Of a stretch of DNA of 5,332 nt, positions 1-5,332 are shown piece after piece (the first letter of the stretch is position 1; every line of letters begins with the position of its first letter). Position numbers and translations under genes: made by a program. The DNA comes from an uncultured Bacilli bacterium (GTDB taxonomy: Bacteria > Bacillota_I > Bacilli_A > RF39 > UBA660). Where the stretch lies: NCBI GenBank assembly GCA_944332505.1, contig CALVKC010000086.1:1-5332 (forward strand), written 5' to 3'. The notes under the pieces are model-generated. The model ran no database searches. It was not told the DNA's origin and saw only the letters and a list, made by a program, of their open reading frames with translations.

Positions 1-28
1 AATCTTTTTGGCATGGAATCTTTTCCAT
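1..28 (-). CDS. Probable start of a gene running off the left edge
   Basis: An ATG at 28-26 opens a frame that reads MEKIPCQKD to the edge. Support is contextual: a terminator and then a promoter (113-85) lie upstream on the same strand, an in-frame stop at 70-68 limits the start, and a weak GAAAG at 40-36 sits 7 bases before the ATG. Nine residues cannot identify a family. The pattern of a short start followed by P-x-x-K-(N/D) recalls the TRAM-domain beginning of RlmD/TrmA-type RNA uracil methyltransferases, but this is a guess. Confidence 0.4.
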
Positions 29-39
29 TCTATAACTTT

Positions 40-67
40 CTATTAAAAAGTACTTGACTTTTAATAG
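40..67 (-). repeat. Inverted repeat in the leader of the left-edge gene
   Basis: CTATTAAAA (40-48) is mirrored by TTTTAATAG (59-67). Two more base pairs form inside if one A is bulged, leaving a five-base loop. In the minus-strand transcript it would form a weak, AU-rich hairpin between the AAGGTGA at 78-72 and the ATG at 28. No T-run follows, so it is not a terminator. It could be an operator or an RNA switch element; the role is unknown. Confidence 0.4.
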
Positions 68-71
68 TTAG

Positions 72-78
72 TCACCTT
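72..78 (-). promoter_or_regulatory. Shine-Dalgarno-like AAGGTGA without a normal start codon
   Basis: AAGGTGA is as good as the murD ribosome binding site, but no ATG, GTG or TTG lies 5-10 bases downstream. The codon at ideal spacing (6 bases) is ATT at 65-63. From there 11 sense codons run to TAG at 32-30, one base before the ATG at 28. It may be a leader-peptide site, a standby ribosome site, or chance. Confidence 0.3.
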
Positions 79-84
79 AATAAA

Positions 85-113
85 ATAATAGCATTTTTTT
101 TTATTATTTACAA
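85..113 (-). promoter_or_regulatory. Candidate sigma-A promoter for the gene at the left edge
   Basis: TTGTAA (113-108) and TATTAT (90-85) are separated by 17 bases. The TGC directly before the -10 forms an extended -10 element. It begins 2 bases beyond the preceding terminator, as expected for a new transcription unit. The spacer contains an uninterrupted run of nine A (102-94). The predicted transcription start is around 78. Confidence 0.55.
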
Positions 114-114
114 T

Positions 115-139
115 AAAAAATCAAGATTTCTCTTGATTT
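115..139 (-). terminator. Intrinsic terminator overlapping the stop codon of the exported-protein gene
   Basis: A perfect 9-bp stem (139-131 paired with 126-118) closes a GAAA tetraloop (130-127), and a six-T run occupies 120-115. The stem begins inside the TAA stop codon. It is AT-rich (3 G-C pairs of 9), but the tetraloop and U-tract make it convincing. Confidence 0.8.
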
Positions 140-1466
140 AATTAACTATATTAACACATGTATAATTCTTTTGATTATAATAATCTTTTAATGCACTATA
201 TGTTCTATCAAATGTTCCACCAGATTCAGTATCTAATGTTGTACTACTTAAATCAGTTGCTATTTTTAAAGTATTTGTTTCATCATCATATTGAGCTAAT
301 CCACTTATATTGTTAAATGTTATTGTTTCTGATTTATCATTTACAACTTTTAAATAATCTTCATTATTACTAAATTTGTATGTATATATTCTTTGAGATA
401 TTCCTAAATATCCTAAACCATTGTCTGTTAAACCTAATACTAAATTATCAGTTGTTGTCATAGATCCAGAAAATCCTTCAATTTCACTATCTAAAGATGT
501 ACATGACCTTATTGCTGTTATTTCTACTGGTGAAACATAAAGTATTGCATTTACTTCTTTACTGTTGCTTTCATCATCAGTAAGTGTAATTCCTATATTA
601 TATGGTCCACCAGCTGTTTGTAAATAACCTTTAACTGTTTCTTCATTTGTAAAACTATATGCACAATTTGATGGATCTGTACATGATGTTACAAAATCAT
701 CAACTGCTATTGTATCAGTATTTAATACTTTATATACTGTTTTCAATTGGGCGGTTGGGGCTGTTTTATCTACTATATGTACTGTTCCACTGTAGACATC
801 TTCACCACAGGTTATTGTAAAATTGTAATCTCCTAAAGCATTTGTATTTATGTTGTTAATATCTTTTTTACATGTTGCTGCTCCACCACCAGTAATTGTA
901 GCATAATCATTTATATCATCTGATAAAGTTTCTCCTAAACCTAGAGTTACATCTTTTACTGTCACACTAACTTTGCTACTTCCTAAATTTAAATAGTAAT
1001 ATACCCCAAAAGCTACTGCACCAATAAGTAAAACAATAATTATTGTAAATAATACTTTGTTCATTGGTCTTTTTGGTTTTTCTTGTTTTGGTGGTACAGC
1101 ACCAATGTCTTCTACTTTGGTTGGTTCAACAAAACCATTGTTATTTATGCTACCTAAAGATATTCCACCTGGATCTTGACCAATTGAACTTCCCATGTTA
1201 TTTGGCATATTGTTGTTTTCAGTTCCAGGAATAGGTGTTGCTACCGGCGTATTTGTAGCATTATTTGAAACACTACTTGCTGGTGCTACCGTTTCTGGTG
1301 TATTGACTGTTTGTGTTACATTAGTTACCTCAGGACTCACCGTATTTACTTGTGGTTCATTAACAACTTGTGCTTGTCCTAATGCTTCTGGATTTGGACT
1401 TGTTGGTTGTTCATTTAAATTATTACTTAGGTTTTGTCCTATGTTATTAAAATTTTGCTCATTCAT
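138..1466 (-). CDS. Single-pass membrane protein with exported Ig-like domains, function unknown
   Basis: I do not recognise a named family for this 442-residue protein. Residues 1-135 are low-complexity and probably disordered, rich in Asn, Pro, Thr and Val, with 24 Asn in the first 110 residues and no Lys or Arg before Lys117. A basic patch (KQEKPKRPMNK, 127-137) precedes one hydrophobic helix at about 138-160. There is no N-terminal signal peptide, lipobox or LPXTG motif, so the N-terminus should stay in the cytosol and the C-terminus outside (type II). The exported part holds an Ig-like beta domain (about 165-234) ending VDKTAPT, the usual junction of DUF5011/HYR-like surface repeats. A second Ig-like unit spans about 235-312. 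A C-terminal domain (about 315-442) runs from Cys322 to Cys437. All six cysteines (199, 220, 262, 268, 322, 437) are outside, spaced as three plausible disulfide pairs. The C-terminal domain, with its closing TYSALKDYYNQKNYTC, loosely resembles YehR/DUF1307-like lipoprotein domains; this is a weak inference. It has its own promoter and terminator. An envelope or surface-structural role is likely; no enzymatic motif is visible. Confidence 0.85.
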   Translation of the reverse strand: MNEQNFNNIGQNLSNNLNEQPTSPNPEALGQAQVVNEPQVNTVSPEVTNVTQTVNTPETVAPASSVSNNATNTPVATPIPGTENNNMPNNMGSSIGQDPGGISLGSINNNGFVEPTKVEDIGAVPPKQEKPKRPMNKVLFTIIIVLLIGAVAFGVYYYLNLGSSKVSVTVKDVTLGLGETLSDDINDYATITGGGAATCKKDINNINTNALGDYNFTITCGEDVYSGTVHIVDKTAPTAQLKTVYKVLNTDTIAVDDFVTSCTDPSNCAYSFTNEETVKGYLQTAGGPYNIGITLTDDESNSKEVNAILYVSPVEITAIRSCTSLDSEIEGFSGSMTTTDNLVLGLTDNGLGYLGISQRIYTYKFSNNEDYLKVVNDKSETITFNNISGLAQYDDETNTLKIATDLSSTTLDTESGGTFDRTYSALKDYYNQKNYTCVNIVN

Positions 1467-1474
1467 ATTATCAG

Positions 1475-1480
1475 CCCCTT
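1475..1480 (-). promoter_or_regulatory. Ribosome binding site of the exported-protein gene
   Basis: AAGGGG lies 8 bases before the ATG at 1466 and supports that start. It has a run of four Gs rather than the AGGAGG or AGGTGA type. Confidence 0.65.
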
Positions 1481-1497
1481 ATTATTAGCATACTATA

Positions 1498-1526
1498 ATT
1501 ATACTGTTTTATTTTTGTTTTTTCAA
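1498..1526 (-). promoter_or_regulatory. Near-consensus sigma-A promoter for the exported-protein gene
   Basis: TTGAAA (1526-1521, 5 of 6 matches) is followed after exactly 17 bases by a perfect TATAAT (1503-1498). It starts only 5 bases past the murD stop codon. The predicted transcription start, around 1491, leaves a leader of roughly 25 bases carrying the ribosome binding site. This is the best-matching promoter in the window. Confidence 0.75.
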
Positions 1527-1531
1527 CTATT

Positions 1532-2839
1532 TTATATTAAATTTTTAAATTCTTGACCTCTATCTTCAAACTTTTGATATTGATCTTGGGATGAACTACC
1601 TGGTGATAATAATACTATTTCGCCATTTTTTACTTCATCTTTTATTTTATCCATGGCATTTTTTAAAGTATGACATTTATAACATTTTATTTTCCTGTCA
1701 ATTGCATATTTATAAACTATTTGGGTTACTTCTCCAATTGCATATATTACTTTTACATCCTTAATATAATCATTTAATTCATTGAAATCTTGATTGCGAT
1801 TTAGTCCACCTAAAATTAAATGTATCGGTTTATTAAATGTTTTTAAAGCCGTAATGGTTGAGGTTGGATTAGTACTCTTTGAGTCATTATAGTATTCTAC
1901 CCCATCCTTGGATTTTACATATTCTATTCGATGTTCTACTCCATTAAACTCGCTTAAAAACTTTATAACTTTTTCTTTATCTATACTAAATTGTTTTAAT
2001 ACTAAAAGAGCTGCTAATATGTTTTCATAATTGTGCTTTCCTTTAATTTTTACTTTAGTTAAATCTAAAAATTGTTCATTGTTAATGTATAAATAATTGT
2101 CTTTTATATAATTATGTTCATCATTAAAATATATTTTAGTTGATTTAATGTCTTTGGTAAGCTCTAAACTATCGGCATTACCTTTGTTAATTATGGCAAT
2201 ATCCTCTTTAGTATGATGATTAAATATGTTCTTTTTTGCTAATTTGTAATTTTCATAGTTTCCATGATAATCTAAATGCGTTGGACATAAATTGGTAAGT
2301 ACACTTATATTAGTCTTAAAATCTATAAAGTCATATAATTGATGATCACTTATTTCAAGTAATAATATTGAGTCCCTTGTAATACTATCTAATATGTCAC
2401 ATAGTGGATAACCAATATTTCCTCCGAGGATTACTTTATAACCATGTAATTTTAATAATTCATTTATTAATGTTACTGTTGTTGTTTTACCATTAGAACC
2501 AGTTACTCCGATTATTTTAAGATCTTGTGGTAAATAGTGATATGCTAGTTCCATTTCATTTATACACTTTATCTTTAACTCTTTTATCTTTTGCATAACT
2601 TTACTTGTAGACATTATTGCAGGATTTTTAATTATTACATCATATTCATTAGATATTAAATCTAATTGATTTTCAGTAATGATAATTTTAATATTTAAAC
2701 TATTTAATAAATCAGTGTTTTCTTTACTAAGAGGTTTTAAATCACTAATTGTTACATCATTATTTTTAGCTAGTACTTTAGCTGCTGCTATCCCACTTCT
2801 TGCTGCTCCAAGTATTAGTATTTTTTTATTTTCATACAT
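1532..2839 (-). CDS. murD: UDP-N-acetylmuramoyl-L-alanine--D-glutamate ligase
   Basis: MurD is a cytoplasmic ATP-dependent Mur ligase that adds D-glutamate to UDP-MurNAc-L-Ala during peptidoglycan precursor synthesis. The 435 residues match the family length (about 440-450). Domain 1 is a Rossmann-like UDP-binding fold with GAARSG at 11-16. Domain 2 is the ATPase: P-loop GVTGSNGKTTT at 111-121, GNIG at 140-143, Glu162 in LEISDHQL, and PTHLDYHG at 186-193 with the metal/ATP-site His188. Lys202 in the AKKNIF segment sits where the carbamylated Lys is found in E. coli MurD. KGKHNYENILAAL (266-278) leads into domain 3, which has HRIE (303-306), NDSKSTN (318-324), GGLNRNQDF (344-352) and the C-terminal LLSPGSSSQDQYQKFEDRGQEF. 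The last motifs favour MurD over MurC, MurE or MurF. No broken motif was seen. The gene stands outside a dcw cluster, behind the rpoC terminator. I see no terminator after it, so its transcript may run into the next gene. Confidence 0.95.
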   Translation of the reverse strand: MYENKKILILGAARSGIAAAKVLAKNNDVTISDLKPLSKENTDLLNSLNIKIIITENQLDLISNEYDVIIKNPAIMSTSKVMQKIKELKIKCINEMELAYHYLPQDLKIIGVTGSNGKTTTVTLINELLKLHGYKVILGGNIGYPLCDILDSITRDSILLLEISDHQLYDFIDFKTNISVLTNLCPTHLDYHGNYENYKLAKKNIFNHHTKEDIAIINKGNADSLELTKDIKSTKIYFNDEHNYIKDNYLYINNEQFLDLTKVKIKGKHNYENILAALLVLKQFSIDKEKVIKFLSEFNGVEHRIEYVKSKDGVEYYNDSKSTNPTSTITALKTFNKPIHLILGGLNRNQDFNELNDYIKDVKVIYAIGEVTQIVYKYAIDRKIKCYKCHTLKNAMDKIKDEVKNGEIVLLSPGSSSQDQYQKFEDRGQEFKNLI

Positions 2840-2846
2840 TTTTTAA

Positions 2847-2852
2847 TCACCT
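2847..2852 (-). promoter_or_regulatory. Ribosome binding site of murD
   Basis: AGGTGA sits 7 bases before the ATG at 2839. It fixes the murD start there. Confidence 0.8.
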
Positions 2853-2858
2853 ATTAAA

Positions 2859-2887
2859 ATTATATATTTATATATTATAAAATGCAA
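2859..2887 (-). promoter_or_regulatory. Candidate sigma-A promoter for murD
   Basis: TTGCAT (2887-2882), a 17-base spacer and a perfect TATAAT (2864-2859) lie between the rpoC terminator and murD. The -35 matches consensus only in TTG. Transcription would start around 2852, leaving a leader of only about 12-14 bases with the ribosome binding site at its very 5' end. A second perfect TATAAT at 2879-2874 would give a longer leader but has no recognisable -35. The region is so AT-rich that chance matches are likely; that a promoter exists here is better supported than its exact position. Confidence 0.45.
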
Positions 2888-2906
2888 TTAATATTTTTAA
2901 TTATAT

Positions 2907-2932
2907 AAAAAGAAAGGCTCTTTAGCCTTCCT
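2907..2932 (-). terminator. Intrinsic terminator after rpoC
   Basis: On the minus strand a 9-bp stem (2932-2924 paired with 2919-2911, one G-U pair) closes a four-base AAAG loop and runs into TTTTT. It lies 24 bases past the rpoC stop. It is the most GC-rich patch of this intergenic region and separates the rpoC transcript from murD. Confidence 0.85.
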
Positions 2933-2956
2933 ATTAAAAATCAAATAATACTATTT

Positions 2957-5332
2957 TTATAAATCAAGTTTTAAATCAGCATTGTCCATTAGTTTTTCTT
3001 CTAATGCTTCACTGGCATCATCATTGATTATGTCTTTTTCCAAGGCAATTTTAATATCACTATATTGTTTATAGCCAGTTCCTGCAGGAATAAGTTTACC
3101 TATTATAACGTTTTCTTTTAAACCTTGTAAGTAATCTACTTTTCCATGTATTGCTGCATCTGTTAATACTCTTGTTGTTTCTTGGAATGATGCTGCAGAT
3201 AAGAATGAATCAGTTTCTAATGATGATTTAGTAATTCCTAGCATTATTGGATTACCTTTTGCTGGAACTTTACCTTCAAGAATTACTGGTTTGTTTCCTT
3301 CAGTAAATTCTCTTAATGATACTGTTAGTCCTTCAACAAAGTCAGTATCACCAGCATCTGTAATTCTTACCTTGTTAATCATTCTCTTAACAATTATTTC
3401 AATGTGTTTATCTGATATATCAACACCTTGTAATTTATAAACTTTTTGAACTTCTTTTAAAATGTATTCTTGGGCTGTTAGTGGGTCTGTTACTGCAAGT
3501 AATTCTTTTGGTGATATTACTCCTTCAGTTAATTTTTCACCCGCTTCAACTTCATCATTAATGCTTACACGTACTTTCATGTTGTAATTTGTTACATGTT
3601 CTCTTGTACCAGCAGCATTTTCAATAGTTATTATATGTTTTCCATTTTGTTCTTCTATGCCAATAACTTTACCACTGATTTCTGCAATAGTTGCTTTTCC
3701 TTTTGGTGTTCTTGCTTCAAATAATTCTTCAACTCTTGGTAAACCTTGAGTAATATCGGCGTCCCCACCATGGGCAACTCCACCTGAGTGGAATGTACGC
3801 ATTGTAAGTTGGGTACCTGGTTCACCAATTGATTGTGCTGCCATTATACCTACTGCTTCACCTTTTTCAACCAGGTTACCAGTTGCTAAATTACGTCCAT
3901 AACATTTTTGACATACACCATTATTTGATTTACATGTTAGAACACTTCTAATTTCAACTTTTTTAATACCTGCTTTAGTTATTTTAGCAACAGCATTTTC
4001 AGTTATCATTTCACCTGCTTCAACTATTACTTCTTTTGTTTCTGGATTAACTATTTTCTTAGATGCAAAACGTCCTAATATTCTTTCTGCTAGTGGTTCA
4101 ATTATAGTATTGTCTTTATCATTTATTAAATCATATACTACTAATCCTTGTACTGAACCACAATCATAATCTTTTACTATTATGTCTTGGGCTACATCTA
4201 CTAATCTTCTTGTTAAATATCCTGAATCTGCTGTGCGTAATGCAGTATCTGCTGAACCTTTACGAGATCCATGAGTTGATAAGAAAAATTCTGATACGCT
4301 TAATCCTTCAATAAATGATGAAGTTATCGGAATTTCTACTGTTGATCCATCAGGTTTTGCCATAAGACCACGCATTCCTGCAAGTTGTGTGAAGTTGGAG
4401 ATTGATCCACGGGCTCCACTATTCATCATCATAAATATTGGATTATCATAATTATTTTTACTCAATTCTGCTAGTTCATCTTTGATTTCATCGGTTGCTT
4501 TGTTCCATGATGTAATAACATTTTCATATCTTTCATCTTCAGTTATTAAACCTCTTTGATATTGTTTATTAATTTTATCTACTTTAGCTTTGGCTTTTTC
4601 AATAATTTCATGTTTGTCATCACTTCTTACAACATCAGCTATAGATACTGTTACACCTGCAACTGTTGAATATTTAAATCCTAAGTCTTTTAATTTATCA
4701 AGCATTATAGATGTTTCAGTAGTCTTATATCTTTTAAATACTTGAGCTATTAGTTGACCTAATGTTTTTTTAATAAATGGAGAAACTAATTCCATCTTAC
4801 TTATTTCTTCAGGTATATTTGCACCCATACTTAAGAAATATTTGTTTGGAGTTATTCCTTCAATGTTTTCTTTTGTTCCTTCATTAACATATGGGAATGT
4901 ATCTGGTAGGATTTCATTAAATTTAATTTTTCCAACTGTTGTTACTAAATATTTGTCTTTTTGTTCATCAGTAAATAATTTGTATTTAAAACTATTAACT
5001 GGTATTGCTATTCTTGTGTGTAGAGTTATTTCTCTTCTTTCATAAGCCATTAATGCTTCATTTGGGCTTTTGTATACATGGCCTTCATTTGGTTCTCCTG
5101 CATATTCAATTGTTAAATAACAGTTTCCTAAAACCATATCTTGGCTTGGGGTTACAATTGGTTTTCCATCTTTTGGATTTAAAATGTTGTTTGCTCCAAG
5201 CATAAGTATTCTGGCTTCTGCCTTGGCTTCTTCAGAAAGTGGTACGTGAACTGCCATTTGGTCACCATCGAAGTCAGCATTAAATGCTGTACATACAAGT
5301 GGGTGTAAACGTATGGCTTTACCACCAACTAA
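2957..5332 (-). CDS. rpoC: DNA-directed RNA polymerase subunit beta' (5' end cut off by window edge)
   Basis: This is the largest catalytic subunit of RNA polymerase. The frame is open to the right edge, giving 791 residues; the family in Bacillota is about 1,200, so roughly the first 430-450 are missing. An internal Met at 5257 is not the start, because the frame continues upstream into the catalytic NADFDGDQ motif (fragment residues 18-25, 5281-5258), whose three Asp bind the active-site magnesium. Further along are the F-loop ([17 protein letters not shown], about 306-322), the bridge helix (about 346-381, ending [14 protein letters not shown]), the second zinc site (Cys391 plus Cys467-X6-Cys-X2-Cys477) and the trigger loop ([16 protein letters not shown], with Met511, Arg512, His515). 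The C-terminal clamp follows ([18 protein letters not shown], then [16 protein letters not shown]), then a short acidic tail. The large trigger-loop insertion of proteobacteria is absent, as is usual in Gram-positives. All key residues are present. The gene ends in TAA, 24 bases before a terminator hairpin. Confidence 0.98.
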   Translation of the reverse strand, partial: LVGGKAIRLHPLVCTAFNADFDGDQMAVHVPLSEEAKAEARILMLGANNILNPKDGKPIVTPSQDMVLGNCYLTIEYAGEPNEGHVYKSPNEALMAYERREITLHTRIAIPVNSFKYKLFTDEQKDKYLVTTVGKIKFNEILPDTFPYVNEGTKENIEGITPNKYFLSMGANIPEEISKMELVSPFIKKTLGQLIAQVFKRYKTTETSIMLDKLKDLGFKYSTVAGVTVSIADVVRSDDKHEIIEKAKAKVDKINKQYQRGLITEDERYENVITSWNKATDEIKDELAELSKNNYDNPIFMMMNSGARGSISNFTQLAGMRGLMAKPDGSTVEIPITSSFIEGLSVSEFFLSTHGSRKGSADTALRTADSGYLTRRLVDVAQDIIVKDYDCGSVQGLVVYDLINDKDNTIIEPLAERILGRFASKKIVNPETKEVIVEAGEMITENAVAKITKAGIKKVEIRSVLTCKSNNGVCQKCYGRNLATGNLVEKGEAVGIMAAQSIGEPGTQLTMRTFHSGGVAHGGDADITQGLPRVEELFEARTPKGKATIAEISGKVIGIEEQNGKHIITIENAAGTREHVTNYNMKVRVSINDEVEAGEKLTEGVISPKELLAVTDPLTAQEYILKEVQKVYKLQGVDISDKHIEIIVKRMINKVRITDAGDTDFVEGLTVSLREFTEGNKPVILEGKVPAKGNPIMLGITKSSLETDSFLSAASFQETTRVLTDAAIHGKVDYLQGLKENVIIGKLIPAGTGYKQYSDIKIALEKDIINDDASEALEEKLMDNADLKLDL

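Noticed and set aside
13..28. Short hairpin ATGGAA-TCTT-TTCCAT
   Set aside because: Only six base pairs with no T-run on the relevant strand, and it coincides with the first codons of the probable left-edge gene.
54..82. Plus-strand promoter-like TTGACT-17-TTAATA
   Set aside because: It would transcribe into the terminator and antisense of the exported-protein gene with no plus-strand gene to serve; the AT-rich context makes a chance match likely, and half of it is the inverted repeat.
1195..1488. Plus-strand open frame of 97 codons opposite the start of the exported-protein gene
   Set aside because: It is antisense to the Asn/Thr/Pro-rich tail coding region, and its Val/Leu/Cys-rich composition is the mirror of that bias. 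No ribosome binding site was seen and it covers the promoter of the real gene.
4842..5205. Two overlapping plus-strand open frames of 66-67 codons
   Set aside because: Both lie entirely opposite conserved rpoC sequence and are hydrophobic by-products of the complementary strand.
5255..5257. Met codon as a start for rpoC
   Set aside because: The frame continues upstream through the NADFDGDQ active-site motif to the window edge, so this Met is internal.
1..5332. Use of a recoded UGA (Mycoplasma-type code)
   Set aside because: No in-frame TGA was needed to keep any gene open, the Trp I located in RpoC is TGG, and the visible stops are all TAA. murD also argues against a wall-less mollicute.
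1..5332. CRISPR array, transposon, tRNA, rRNA or defence-type gene cluster
   Set aside because: No spaced direct repeats, transposase-like frame, structured RNA gene or recognisable defence domain was seen on either strand; almost all of the window is accounted for by the genes listed.

Overview
The window is an AT-rich (roughly 70% A+T by eye) bacterial chromosome fragment. Every supported gene lies on the minus strand. The RpoC sequence closely follows the Bacillota type: there is no large insertion in the trigger loop, and the [15 protein letters not shown] and [18 protein letters not shown] blocks are present. With the base composition, this points to a low-GC Gram-positive or related uncultured gut-type Bacilli lineage. 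The presence of murD means the organism makes peptidoglycan, so it is not a wall-less Mycoplasma. All three visible stop codons are TAA and the one Trp I located is TGG, so nothing suggests UGA recoding.

Layout in the direction of transcription, right to left. (1) 5332-2957 is the C-terminal two thirds of rpoC (RNA polymerase beta'), cut by the right edge just upstream of the catalytic NADFDGDQ motif. It ends in a clear intrinsic terminator at 2932-2907. (2) murD (2839-1532) has its own AT-rich promoter region and a good AGGTGA ribosome binding site. (3) Directly after the murD stop is a near-consensus sigma-A promoter (TTGAAA-17-TATAAT, 1526-1498). It drives a 442-residue protein of unknown function (1466-138) with a disordered cytosolic tail, one membrane helix and an exported part containing Ig-like domains and six cysteines. 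Its gene ends in a terminator that overlaps the stop codon (139-115). (4) The left 114 bases carry another minus-strand promoter (TTGTAA-17-TATTAT with an extended -10), a leader with an inverted repeat, and an ATG at 28 that probably begins a gene leaving the window.

Functionally these are transcription (rpoC), cytoplasmic peptidoglycan precursor synthesis (murD) and an envelope protein. The usual str-operon continuation after rpoC (rpsL-rpsG-fusA) is absent. No mobile element, CRISPR array, tRNA or rRNA was seen, and no gene-free stretch reaches 300 bases. I see no convincing new multi-gene system. The most interesting items are the unknown exported protein and the odd leader at the left edge.
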